This document shows positions 8,175 through 16,555 of a stretch of 64,000 bases of DNA, piece after piece. The DNA comes from JBNJGB01 sp051747385 (lineage in GTDB: Bacteria; Myxococcota_A; UBA9042; PHBI01; JACKFB01): assembly GCA_051747385.1 (NCBI GenBank), contig JBNJGB010000035.1:1-64000 (forward strand). The letters are read 5' to 3'. The position numbers were made by a program, and so were the translations under genes. The notes under the pieces were generated by a model. That model had not been told where the DNA came from, did not search any database, and saw only the letters and a program-made list of their open reading frames with translations. Every line of letters starts with the position of its first letter. Within the stretch, counting starts at the first letter, position 1.

Positions 8175-8878
8175 GGTCGCCTCCCCAAGAACGAGTGGAC
8201 GATGCCGCGCTGCCAGCCGTCCATGGCCTCCGTGCGGACGCGGGAGAAGCCGGCGCGGCGCAGGCGCGCCTCGAAGTCCCGCACCCCGTCGAACTCCAGC
8301 ACGGAGTCGCGGAGGTAGCGGTAGATCTCCGCCGTCCCGGAGGCCACCAGCCCGGCGGGGATGATGATGGCCCGGGTCACGGCCCGCCAGACGAGCTGGG
8401 CGCGGAGCGAGTCGGCCACGGAGTACTCGTGGAAGCAGGCGATCCCGCCGGGCTTCAGCAGGTCGCGGATCACGTCCAGGACGTGGTCCGGATCGGGCAT
8501 GTTCCGGATGCCGTAGGCCATGAGCACGCCGTCGTAGGGACCTTCGATCCCCGCGGCCATCGGGTCCATGGCGTCGCCCCGGATGAAGCGCACCCGCGGC
8601 CCCAGGCCCTTGCGGCGGGCCACCTCGAGCATCCCCTCCGAGGCGTCCAGCGCGTCGATGTTGGCGTCCGGGCAGGCGTAGACCAGCGCGGCGGTGGACA
8701 GGCCGGTCCCGCAGCACAGGTCGAGCACGCGCGCGCCGGGGGCGAGGGCCATGCGCTCGGCGCTCCAGCGCAGGTGCTTCCGATAGCCCGGGTTGAGGGC
8801 CGTGAGGAGGTCGTAGCGGCGGGCCACGACGTCGAAGTCCGACGGGACCCGGGCCTTCCGCTCGGGCGACAGGGTCAT
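8171..8878 (-). CDS. Class I SAM methyltransferase of the carotenoid operon (CrtT-like)
   Basis: 235 residues with a UbiE-like Rossmann methyltransferase domain. Motif I reads VLDLCCGTGLSTAAL near residue 52, followed by an acidic residue at the end of the second strand (DALDASEGML) and GDAMDP. The post-motif region ends in HSFLGRRP. Actinobacterial isorenieratene clusters include a methyltransferase-like gene, crtT, between crtY and crtU; position and size match here. Because CrtU itself moves the ring methyl group, the role of this protein is uncertain; it may modify another lipid or quinone. ATGA overlaps link it to crtB and crtU. Confidence 0.75.
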   Translation of the reverse strand: MTLSPERKARVPSDFDVVARRYDLLTALNPGYRKHLRWSAERMALAPGARVLDLCCGTGLSTAALVYACPDANIDALDASEGMLEVARRKGLGPRVRFIRGDAMDPMAAGIEGPYDGVLMAYGIRNMPDPDHVLDVIRDLLKPGGIACFHEYSVADSLRAQLVWRAVTRAIIIPAGLVASGTAEIYRYLRDSVLEFDGVRDFEARLRRAGFSRVRTEAMDGWQRGIVHSFLGRRP

Positions 8879-9813
8879 GGAGCCTCCGTGGGGGGCGCCG
8901 GCCGGGTCCCCGGGAGCCCGGCGAGGTGGCGGTGCAGGTCGGCGCGGTGCGGGGCGCGGTGGGTCAGGGGCGCGAGGGGCGACCAGGCCGCGGCGCGCAG
9001 GACGTGGCGCAGCTTCTCGGTCGCGGGGACCACCGTCCGCCCGGCGAGGGCGTCGCAGCTCCGCTCGCGCAGGCGATGGCCGATGGCCTGGTAGGCCCGG
9101 GCCGCCGCGGCGATGGCGGGGCGGGGCCGGGCCGGGATGAAGCGCATGCCCGCCCGCCCGCTGGCGTAGTAGCGGTCCGCCAGGTCCAGCAGGTCCGCCA
9201 CGACGCGGGCGACCGCCCGCCGGTCGGCGCGCCCCGCGACCAGATCCTCCGGGTCCACCCCGGCGCCGTGGAGCCTGTCCGCGGGCAGGTAGACGCGGTC
9301 CCGCCGGGCGTCCTCCAGCACGTCGCGGCAGATGTTCGTGATCTGCATCCCCACGCCCAGGTCGACGGCGTGGGGGCGGGCGCGCGCGGCCTCGACGCCG
9401 AGCACGCCGCACATCATCAGCCCCACGGTCCCGGCGACCCGGTACGCGTAGCGGAGCAGGGCGGCGTCGTCCTCCAGCCGCACCACGCCCATGTCCGAGC
9501 CCACGCCCCGGATCAGCTCCCGGGCGGCCACGGGCGGGATGGAGCGCCGCGCGCACACGTCGAGGAAGGCGGCGGTGAGCGGGTCGGCGGGGGCGTCTCC
9601 CGAGAGCCCGGACTCCAGCCGGGCCAGGGCGTGGCGGGCGGCCTCCCGGTCTGGCGCCTCGTCGACCGCGTCGTCCACGCGTCGGCAGAAGGCGTAGACC
9701 ACGGCCGCGTCGTCCCGGCGCGCCCGCGGCAGGAGGTGCCCGGCGAGGCGGAACGTGCGCCCGTGGTGGGCGAGGGTGGCGTGGCTGGCCCGGACGACGG
9801 CGGGGTCCATCAT
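8875..9813 (-). CDS. crtB: Phytoene synthase
   Basis: 312 residues, joining two geranylgeranyl diphosphates head to head. The two Asp-rich motifs are present: CRRVDDAVDE near residue 43 and ICRDVLEDARRDRVYLP in the second half, with Q and N at the expected positions before the latter (MQITN). The C-terminal tail is Pro/His-rich. Two tandem ATGs open the gene; the first overlaps the crtI stop (ATGA). No geranylgeranyl diphosphate synthase is in the window, so its substrate must come from elsewhere in the genome. Confidence 0.92.
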   Translation of the reverse strand: MMDPAVVRASHATLAHHGRTFRLAGHLLPRARRDDAAVVYAFCRRVDDAVDEAPDREAARHALARLESGLSGDAPADPLTAAFLDVCARRSIPPVAARELIRGVGSDMGVVRLEDDAALLRYAYRVAGTVGLMMCGVLGVEAARARPHAVDLGVGMQITNICRDVLEDARRDRVYLPADRLHGAGVDPEDLVAGRADRRAVARVVADLLDLADRYYASGRAGMRFIPARPRPAIAAAARAYQAIGHRLRERSCDALAGRTVVPATEKLRHVLRAAAWSPLAPLTHRAPHRADLHRHLAGLPGTRPAPPTEAP

Positions 9814-11342
9814 GCCGCGGACCTCCCGCGCTCGGGCGGCGGCACCGGATCCCGCAGCCCGACCGGCACGTCAGGGACGACGCGCTCCAGGACCTTCGCC
9901 GTGTTCAGGACGCCGGGAAGCCCCGCGCCCGGGTGGGTGCCGGCCCCCACGAAGTACAGCCCGTCCAGATCCTCCGAGGCGTTGTGATAGCGGAAGTACG
10001 CCGACTGGGTGAGCCGCGGCTCGGGCCCGAAGGCGGCGCCGGCGTAGGAGCGCAGGCGGCCCTCGAAGTAGCGCGGGTCCACGGCGAACGACGTGACCAG
10101 GTGATCGCGCAGCCCGGGAAGCTGCGTGCGCTCCAGGGCCCCGAGGATTCGGTCCAGGTAGCGGTCGTGCTCCCGCTCCCAGTCGATGCCGCTCGCGTTG
10201 TTGGGCACCGGCGACAGGACGTAGAACGCCTCGTGCCCCTCGGGCGCCATGGCCGGGTCCGTCCGGGTCGGGGCGTGCAGGTACAGGGAGAAGTCGTCCG
10301 CGAGGACCTTCCGCTCGAAGACGTCCTCCAGGAGGCCCCGGTAGCGCGGCCCGAGCACGATGGTGTGGTGGACCTGCTCCGGATAGGTCCGATCCGTGCC
10401 GAAGTAGGCCACGAAGAGGCTCATGCTCTGCTTCTTCCGCCGGATGGCCCGGTCGGTGTTCCGGCGGCGGTGGCGCGGGTCGATCATCTCCGTGTAGACC
10501 GTGGACGGGTCGGCGTTGCAGACCACCGCGTCCGCCGGGATGCGCCGGCCGCCCTCGATCCAGACCGCGCTGGCGCGCCCGTCCACGGCCTCGATCCGCT
10601 CGACGGGCGTGGACAGGTGGACGTTGACCCCGATCTCCTCCAAGAGCCGCGCCATGGCCCCGACGATGGCCGTCGTGCCGCCCACGGCGTAGTGGACGCC
10701 CCAGCGCCGCTCCAGCCAGTGGATGAGCAGGTAGATGGACGAGACCCGGAACGGGTTGCCTCCGACCAGGAGGGGCTCGAACGTGAGGGCCTGGCGCAGG
10801 CGGTGGTCCTTCACGTAGCGGCTGACCAGCCCCCAGACGCTCCGGTGGTTCTGCAGCCGCACCATGGCCGGCGCCACCCGGAGCATGTCCGTGACGCGCC
10901 CGAACGGCACGTCCGCCAGCTCCTGGTAGCCGATCTCGAAGATGCGGCGCGCGTGGTCGGCCAGCCGGAGGTAGCCGTCCACGTCGGGCGGGTGGATGGC
11001 GCGGATCTGCTCGAGCAGGCGCTCCTCCTCGCCCACGTAGTCGAAGACCGTGCCGTCCTCGAAGCACACGCGGTAGAACGGGTCCACGGGCACCAGCTCG
11101 AAGTAGTCCCGCGCCCTCCGGCCCACCGCCTCGAACAGCTCGTCGAAGAGGTAGGGCGCCGTGATGACCGTGGGGCCGGCGTCGAACGTGAAGCCGTCGC
11201 GACGGAAGACGGCGGCGCGCCCTCCGGGCTGGTCCAGGGCCTCGAGCAGGGTGACGCGCCAGCCTTGGGCGCGCAGGCGGATGGCGGCCGCCATGCCGCC
11301 GAAGCCGGCGCCGACGACCACCGCGTGGGGAGCGTGGCTCAT
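9810..11342 (-). CDS. crtI: Phytoene desaturase
   Basis: 510 residues. The dinucleotide-binding motif VVVGAGFGGMAAAIRLRAQG opens the protein; the CrtI C-terminal signature reads LYFVGAGTHPGAGLPGVL, followed by an amphipathic tail. Length and both motifs are those of bacterial CrtI, which desaturates phytoene to lycopene. It lies between crtY and crtB with ATGA overlaps on both sides, so lycopene formation and cyclisation are coupled in one transcript. Confidence 0.93.
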   Translation of the reverse strand: MSHAPHAVVVGAGFGGMAAAIRLRAQGWRVTLLEALDQPGGRAAVFRRDGFTFDAGPTVITAPYLFDELFEAVGRRARDYFELVPVDPFYRVCFEDGTVFDYVGEEERLLEQIRAIHPPDVDGYLRLADHARRIFEIGYQELADVPFGRVTDMLRVAPAMVRLQNHRSVWGLVSRYVKDHRLRQALTFEPLLVGGNPFRVSSIYLLIHWLERRWGVHYAVGGTTAIVGAMARLLEEIGVNVHLSTPVERIEAVDGRASAVWIEGGRRIPADAVVCNADPSTVYTEMIDPRHRRRNTDRAIRRKKQSMSLFVAYFGTDRTYPEQVHHTIVLGPRYRGLLEDVFERKVLADDFSLYLHAPTRTDPAMAPEGHEAFYVLSPVPNNASGIDWEREHDRYLDRILGALERTQLPGLRDHLVTSFAVDPRYFEGRLRSYAGAAFGPEPRLTQSAYFRYHNASEDLDGLYFVGAGTHPGAGLPGVLNTAKVLERVVPDVPVGLRDPVPPPERGRSAA

Positions 11343-12631
11343 GGGCGATCCTCCAGGATGTGCCGGACGGAGCGGGGCAGGGTGCCCCGGGCACGCCGGC
11401 GGGCCTCGTCGCGCCCTGCGCGGGCGACTCCGCGCCACAGGCGGAGCTTCATGGTCGGGGACATCCCGGCGTGCATGCGGAGCATGGCCCGGGCCAGGGC
11501 CGCCGTGTCCGGCTCGGGGCCCAGGTAACCGGCCTGGTCGCCCTCCGACAAGGAGAAGAAGGCGTCGAAGAAGTCCCGGGTCCCGGCCGCGTCGAGCCCG
11601 AGCACGACCTCGGCCCCCAGCCGGTAGAAGGCGTGGCGCCGCCGCGCACCGGGGGGCCACAGGGTCCGCCACGCCGCGCGCGACACGTCCCTCGGACGAG
11701 CCCCCCGGCCCAGCTCGCGGGCCAGGGTCCGGGCCAGGGCGGGGGCCGCGGTCGCCGCGCGGGTGATCATGTAGCCGGTGGCCGGGTGGACCATGCTCGC
11801 GGCGCCGCCGAAGCCGACCGTGCGCTGGTCCGGGTCGGGCAGGGGCGCGTCCATGGGGATCCGGCAGCGCTCCGTGTCCAGCACGCGCCGCAGGGTGATG
11901 CCGCGCCGGGCGAGCCGGGCCTGGAGGCGCGCCCGCAGGGTCTCCATGGAGGCCGGCGGGCGCCCGATCAGGGTCGTCTCCTCCAGGAAGGCGACGCCGT
12001 CTCCCTCGGGCATGGCGTACAGGAAGGTGGGAGCGCCGTCCGGCGGCGCAGGAGCGCCGCGGCCCGGGTCCGAGAAGTCCATGAGCGTCATGGTCGCCGG
12101 GTCCAGGTCGCCGCCCTCGATCTCGGCGCGCACGCCCCAGGCCGTCTGGAAGGCCGTGGCCCCGGGACCCGGGCGCCGCACGAAGCGCGCGTCGTGGCCC
12201 GTGGCGTCGATCACGACCGAGGCGCGGAGCGCGTCGCCGGACGCCGTCTCCACGCGGGAGCCCCCGGAGTCGTGGATCACGCCGCGGACCGCCTCGGGGA
12301 CGAAATGCGTGTCGCCTGCCCGGCACCGCGCCACGAGCAGGTCGCGGAGCCGCTCGCCGTCCACCCGGCCGTAGGCGCGGTCCAGGAGGTGCCGTCGCTC
12401 CCCGTCCAGGCGCACCTCGGTGCGGGGCCACACGGGATCCAGGGCCTCCCCGAGGCCGACCGCCTCCAGCTCGTCCGCCCACACGCCGTAGCGATTCGGC
12501 CACGGGGCGTCGGGCGCGGGCGCGACCACGGCCACGGGCAGATCCGCCTCCGCGCAGGCGCTCGCGGCCAGCATCCCGGCCGGGCCGGAGCCGATCACGA
12601 CGACCCGTGGCTGGTCCTTCTCCGTCGACAT
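11339..12631 (-). CDS. crtY: Lycopene cyclase, CrtL/CrtY family
   Basis: 430 residues, first gene of the carotenoid operon. An FAD/NAD-binding motif VVVIGSGPAGMLAASACAEA is followed by PWPNRYGVWADE, a hallmark of CrtL-type cyclases, then DATGHDARF and MDFSD. The middle reads FLEETTLIGRP and GFGGAASMVHPATGY, the conserved cyclase core. The product with lycopene would be beta- (or gamma-) carotene, the substrate for CrtU. GAGGGACG precedes the ATG. The upstream region has a TTCGCA-17-TAGACT promoter candidate. Confidence 0.9.
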   Translation of the reverse strand: MSTEKDQPRVVVIGSGPAGMLAASACAEADLPVAVVAPAPDAPWPNRYGVWADELEAVGLGEALDPVWPRTEVRLDGERRHLLDRAYGRVDGERLRDLLVARCRAGDTHFVPEAVRGVIHDSGGSRVETASGDALRASVVIDATGHDARFVRRPGPGATAFQTAWGVRAEIEGGDLDPATMTLMDFSDPGRGAPAPPDGAPTFLYAMPEGDGVAFLEETTLIGRPPASMETLRARLQARLARRGITLRRVLDTERCRIPMDAPLPDPDQRTVGFGGAASMVHPATGYMITRAATAAPALARTLARELGRGARPRDVSRAAWRTLWPPGARRRHAFYRLGAEVVLGLDAAGTRDFFDAFFSLSEGDQAGYLGPEPDTAALARAMLRMHAGMSPTMKLRLWRGVARAGRDEARRRARGTLPRSVRHILEDRP

Positions 12632-12655
12632 CGTCCCTCACTCCGGCGAAGGATG

Positions 12656-12684
12656 AGTCTAACCCACGGCCGAACGCGTGCGAA
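12656..12684 (-). promoter_or_regulatory. Candidate promoter of the carotenoid operon
   Basis: On the minus strand TTCGCA (12679-12684) and TAGACT (12656-12661) are 17 bp apart, and the -10 lies 24 bp before the crtY ATG. The same -10 hexamer occurs upstream of two other genes in this window. No light-responsive CarA/CarH-type operator could be recognised. Confidence 0.4.
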
Positions 12685-12730
12685 CCCCGTGCTCATGCGG
12701 GTCCAGGGCGGTCGCAAAGTCGACCGCCCT

Positions 12731-12762
12731 CCCTTGCCCGTGCCCTTGCCCGTGCCCTTGCC
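12731..12762. repeat. 12-bp tandem repeat upstream of crtY
   Basis: CCCTTGCCCGTG is repeated 2.7 times head to tail. It sits in the otherwise gene-free stretch between the carotenoid operon and the SodC-like gene (12632-12988), which also holds the 39-bp direct repeat further on. Confidence 0.8.
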
Positions 12763-12894
12763 TGCTCTCGAACGCGCAGGATCCATCGTTTCCGAGCGGA
12801 TACAATCCGGCGCCGGGCGCCGTACCGCCGCGCGGCCCTCACTCGTCCGACCTTGCGGTTGCCCTGCATGCGGATCCTGCCGGGGTCCGGCGGA

Positions 12895-12979
12895 GCTTGG
12901 CGGGCGGGACGCCCGCCGTCCAGGGCCAGTGGAGCGGCTCGCTTGGCGGGCGGGGCGCCCGGCGTCCAGGGCCAGTGGA
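12895..12979. repeat. Pair of 39-bp direct repeats with internal inverted symmetry
   Basis: Copies at 12895-12933 and 12941-12979 differ at two positions and are 46 bp apart. Each begins GCTTGGCGGGCGGG and contains a hairpin in which GGCGGGC faces GCCCGCC (copy 1) or a slightly weaker version (copy 2). A similar GCGGG-TGT-CCCGC hairpin recurs at 13664-13676. The elements look like dispersed intergenic repeats of the REP type and lie at the 3' side of the SodC-like gene. Confidence 0.75.
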
Positions 12980-12988
12980 CGCCCCGGA

Positions 12989-13522
12989 TCAGTCGGGTCG
13001 GATGACGCCGCAGGCGATGCGCTCGCCGTCTGCGTTGCGGACGACCAGCGTCTTGCCCAGCGCCGAGCGCTCCGGCTCGGTGCCCCTGGCGACCGAGAGG
13101 TGCTTCGCCGTCAGCTTCTTCTCCACCTCGCGGCTCCTGGCGTCGACGCGCCCGAGCTCCCCGGCTCCCTCCACGCCGCCGGGATCGAAGCGATCCTCGT
13201 CGTCGGAAGCCGGCTTGTCGCAGGCGCCGTGCTCGTGGAGCGAGACGTCGTAGCGCTCGCCGCGGTCGACGCCCTCGAGGCTGAGGGTCACGGTCACGCG
13301 GGTCGCCCGGTCCCGGATCCTGGGCCCGCTGACTCCGCTGGCCTGCGTCAGCTTGACGTCGCCGGACACGCCGGACTCACCGACGGCCTCGAGCTCGGCC
13401 ACCGCCGTGTGGATCTCCGGGGTCCCGTGCTCGAGGCTCCCCTCCTCGCTGACCTGGGTGCACCCCGTCCACAGCAGGGCCGCGAGCGCCACGCAGAACC
13501 ACCCGAGTACGCGCGTCTCCAT
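12989..13522 (-). CDS. SodC-like lipoprotein lacking most metal ligands
   Basis: 177 residues, ATG preceded by GGGAGGAGG. A signal peptide ends in LLWTGC (C21), a lipobox. The mature part follows the Cu/Zn superoxide dismutase fold: a first beta-strand AVAELEAVG, YDVSLHEHGAC at the Cu-loop position (H96, H98), RFDPGG where active enzymes have GGHFNP, GELG where they have HxGDLP, and LVVRNADGERIACGVI where they have IHAGxD. The bridging His, the Zn site and the last Cu ligand are therefore absent. I infer a non-catalytic SOD-fold envelope protein. Confidence 0.7.
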   Translation of the reverse strand: METRVLGWFCVALAALLWTGCTQVSEEGSLEHGTPEIHTAVAELEAVGESGVSGDVKLTQASGVSGPRIRDRATRVTVTLSLEGVDRGERYDVSLHEHGACDKPASDDEDRFDPGGVEGAGELGRVDARSREVEKKLTAKHLSVARGTEPERSALGKTLVVRNADGERIACGVIRPD

Positions 13523-13845
13523 GGGACCTCCTCCCGGATCGTCCCTCCGGAACCGGTTGTCTGGAACAACCCCATGATACCGCACGGGACCGGGCCGGGC
13601 ACGTGCAGGGTCGGGGCGAACGCGCTCCGTCGAGGCGGCCTCATTGCTCGCTGCTCCATCCGCGCGGGTGTCCCGCCCGCGAAGAAGGAGATGAGCCGGC
13701 GGGGTTCGAGAGCTCGATCGCCCTGGCAGGAAGCTGCGGACCACCGCGGCCTTCGTGCGGGCGTGACAGGTTCAATCCTGGTAGACTGGGGGCGTCCACG
13801 ACAACCCGCGCGGACATGGTCTCCGCCCGTCCGAGGGGACGCACC
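13523..13845. other. Gene-free stretch between SodC-like and ATP-grasp genes
   Basis: I see no coding signal here. It contains one short hairpin (GCGGG-TGT-CCCGC, 13664-13676) related in sequence to the repeat pair at 12.9 kb, and TGGTAGACT at 13779-13787, which looks like an extended -10 for the ATP-grasp gene; no convincing -35 is present. Confidence 0.4.
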
Positions 13846-15147
13846 ATGCAGGCTCGAGCACGCCACCCGGGCGCCGCGACGTCGGCCCTCGTCCTCGGCA
13901 ACTATCCCCCCACGCTCGCCGTGATCCGGGCGCTTGCGCGCCGCGGCGTGCGGGTGATCCAGGGCTATCACGCCGACGAGGGCGGGCCGCCGAAGAGCTG
14001 GCCGCGCACGCCGGAGGGCTATCGCTGGCCGTATCCCTGCTTCTCGCGGCACGTCCGGGAGACCTTCGTGCACCCGCCGGTGGACGCGAACGACCCGGAG
14101 ACCTACGAGCCCTTCGTGGAGGCCGTGTCCGATCTCCTGCTCCGCCGCCCGGAGATCGGCTGGGTCTATCCGGTGGGGGATCCCGAGATCCTGGCCCTGG
14201 CCGCGTACGGCGAGCGGCTGCCCGCCGGCGTGGCGCCGGTCATGGCGCCCCCCGAGGTCATCTCCACGTGCGTCGCCAAGGGCACCCTCCTGGCCACCGC
14301 CCGGGACGCGGGGCTCCCCGTGCCGCCCTTCGGCACGGCCCGCTCCCTGCCGGAGCTTCACCGGGTCGTCGAGCGTGTGGGCTTCCCGTGCATCGCCAAG
14401 GCCGATCGGATCGGGGAGCTCATCCGGGGCGACAAGGCGGCGATCCTCCGAGGCCCCGAGGACGTGGAGCGCGTCTTCCCCGCCTGGCCGGACGACCTGA
14501 CCATCGCCGTGCTGCAGCGCTACGTGCCGGGCGTCCGACACAACCTGTACTTCGTGGCGGCCGAGGGGCGCCTGCTGGACGGGGTGGAGGTGCGCATCCT
14601 CCGGACGGACCGCAGCAACGGCACCGGCTACGCCGTCGACGGCGTCTCCGTGGAGCCGAGCCCGGCCGTCCGCGCCCACACCGCGGCCCTGGTCGAGGCC
14701 GTGGGCTATCACGGGGTGGGGTGCACCCAGTTCCTGGTGGACGATGACAGAGGGGACGTCCGCTTCCTGGAGATGAACACCCGCCTGGGGGCCAACGTGG
14801 CCGTCGCCGGACACTGCGGGCTGGACCTCCCGGGCCTGTTCTTCGACGTGACCACGCACCCGGGGTTGCGCCGGACGCCCGTCCCGCCGCGGCCCGGCCG
14901 GCGCTACGCCTGGAGCTTCGGCGACGCCCAGGCCATCGCCGAGGCCGGCCTGGTCGACGGCCTCCGCCTCCGTGAGGGCGTGCGCTCGACGGCCGCGCGC
15001 CTCGCCCAGGTCGGGAGCACCTTCTGGGGCGCCGACTTCCACGTCACCTGGGACTGGCGCGATCCCCTCCCGACCCTCGTCCAGTACGGCCGCTTCCTCA
15101 CGGAGCAGGTCGCCATGCGCTCGGGCCTTCGGAAGCAGCCGCAGTAG
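13846..15147 (+). CDS. ATP-grasp ligase of unknown substrate
   Basis: 433 residues; the ATG is preceded by GAGGGGA. After a Rossmann-like N-terminal domain (LVLGNYPPTLAVIRALARRG) comes an ATP-grasp domain: a CVAKGTLLATARDAGLP segment, the nucleotide-binding FPCIAKADR strand, an LQRYVPG loop, and the metal-binding VRFLEMNTRLG near residue 310 with Glu and Asn ligands. This order resembles carboxylate-amine ligases of the CarB/D-Ala-D-Ala type. The substrate is unknown and no biosynthetic neighbours help. An earlier in-frame ATG ten codons upstream is possible. Confidence 0.75.
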   Translation: MQARARHPGAATSALVLGNYPPTLAVIRALARRGVRVIQGYHADEGGPPKSWPRTPEGYRWPYPCFSRHVRETFVHPPVDANDPETYEPFVEAVSDLLLRRPEIGWVYPVGDPEILALAAYGERLPAGVAPVMAPPEVISTCVAKGTLLATARDAGLPVPPFGTARSLPELHRVVERVGFPCIAKADRIGELIRGDKAAILRGPEDVERVFPAWPDDLTIAVLQRYVPGVRHNLYFVAAEGRLLDGVEVRILRTDRSNGTGYAVDGVSVEPSPAVRAHTAALVEAVGYHGVGCTQFLVDDDRGDVRFLEMNTRLGANVAVAGHCGLDLPGLFFDVTTHPGLRRTPVPPRPGRRYAWSFGDAQAIAEAGLVDGLRLREGVRSTAARLAQVGSTFWGADFHVTWDWRDPLPTLVQYGRFLTEQVAMRSGLRKQPQ

Positions 15148-15163
15148 CGCTTCGCCGGATTCG

Positions 15164-16555
15164 TCACGGGAGCGCCCGGCCGACGGCGTGGTCGAGGCGG
15201 GCGCGGGCGCGGCGGGCGTCGATGCGGGCCTGGAGGAGCTGGAGCTGGTTGTCCCGCAGGGTGGTCTCGGCCTCCAGGACCTCCGTGGAGGTGCCCTCGC
15301 CCACGGCGTAGCGAGCCGCCCGGGCCCGGTGGGACTCCTGCGCCGCGGCGACCCCGGCGCGGGCCGCGTCGACGGCCTCCAGGGCCGTGGTGAGGTTGGA
15401 GCGGGCCTCGGCGATCTCCACCTCCAGGTCCCTCAGCAGGCGCTCCAGGTCCTCCCGGGCGCGGGTGACCTCCAGGCCGGCCTCCTCGACGGCGTGCTCG
15501 ACGCCGATCAGGTCGGTGGGGCGCCAGGTGAGGGCGACGCCGGCCTGCCAGGTCGTGTCGAACACGGCCTCCTGGGGGAAGACCCGCGGGTTCGGGTTGG
15601 CGTAGTCGACCCGGGCGTGGAGGTCGAGGCTCGGATACCGGGCGCCGCGCTCGAGGTCGACCTGCTCCTCGCGCGCCTCCACGATGGCCTGCAGGGCGAG
15701 GACCTCCGGGCGCCGCCGGGTGGCGGTGGCGAGGAGCCTCCCGCGTGGCGGGACCGGCGACTCGAGCGAGGCGTCGAACAGCGTCGCCCCGGGGTGCATC
15801 GGCTCGACGGCCGGGCGGTTCAGCAGGCGGCGCAGGCGCGCCTCGGCCACCTCCCGGGTCGCGACGGCCCGGAGGCGACGGACCCGGGCGGCCGCGAGCT
15901 CGGCCTCGGCCTGGAGCAGGTCGCTCCGCGGGGCGGTCCCCACGTCGACCCGGTCGGCGGCGTCGTCCCGGTGGGCCTGGAGCAAGGCCTCCGAGTCCTC
16001 GGCGATGCGCTCGGCGCCGCGGGCCCCGACCCAGTCCCAGAAGGCGACGCGCGCCTGCAGCGCGATGGCCTGGCGCTGGGTGTCCGCCTCCCACGCGCTG
16101 GCCCGCGCCTGTTGCTCGGCGCTGCGATAGGACGGCAGCACGCGCAGGAACCAGTCGGTCACCGGCAGGCGCAGCGTGCCGCTCAGCAGCCAGTTGTCGA
16201 GGATCAGTGGGAAGGGGTTGCCCGACGTCTGGCCGTCGACCTGGAACTCGGGCTGGCGGACGTCGGACTCGCGGAGGTAGCTGGCCTCCAGGTCCACCTG
16301 GGGGATCCAGCCGGCCCGGGTCCGCTCCGAGGCGTGCTCGGCCTGATCGCGCGCCGCCTCCGCCCGCCGCACCTCCGGGGCGGCCTCCACGGCCCGCGCG
16401 GCGGCCTCCGCGGCCGTCAGCCCGCTCTCCCGCGTCTCCAGGATCTCGCGAATGGACGGCGGCGGATCCGCGTCCGGTGGCTCGGCGTCCGGTGGGGCGG
16501 CGTGCGCGCTCGGGGCGAGCAGGGTCACGAGGGCCAGCAGGCGGAGTCGGCTCAT
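15164..16555 (-). CDS. TolC-family outer-membrane efflux protein
   Basis: 463 residues with a signal peptide ending PSAHA. The protein shows the two repeats of the outer-membrane efflux family: long coiled-coil helices rich in Ala, Glu and Arg and short turn motifs such as VGTAPRSDLLQAEAEL in the first half and VGEGTSTEVLEAE in the second. It forms the outer-membrane duct of the RND pump encoded upstream. Its ATG overlaps the stop of the PII-like gene (ATGA), so it is the last gene of the efflux operon. Confidence 0.9.
   Translation of the reverse strand: MSRLRLLALVTLLAPSAHAAPPDAEPPDADPPPSIREILETRESGLTAAEAAARAVEAAPEVRRAEAARDQAEHASERTRAGWIPQVDLEASYLRESDVRQPEFQVDGQTSGNPFPLILDNWLLSGTLRLPVTDWFLRVLPSYRSAEQQARASAWEADTQRQAIALQARVAFWDWVGARGAERIAEDSEALLQAHRDDAADRVDVGTAPRSDLLQAEAELAAARVRRLRAVATREVAEARLRRLLNRPAVEPMHPGATLFDASLESPVPPRGRLLATATRRRPEVLALQAIVEAREEQVDLERGARYPSLDLHARVDYANPNPRVFPQEAVFDTTWQAGVALTWRPTDLIGVEHAVEEAGLEVTRAREDLERLLRDLEVEIAEARSNLTTALEAVDAARAGVAAAQESHRARAARYAVGEGTSTEVLEAETTLRDNQLQLLQARIDARRARARLDHAVGRALP

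Noticed and set aside
5668..12684. A crtE (geranylgeranyl diphosphate synthase) gene in or near the carotenoid operon
   Set aside because: No DDxxD-type prenyl synthase was found on either strand in this region, so the precursor enzyme must be encoded elsewhere.
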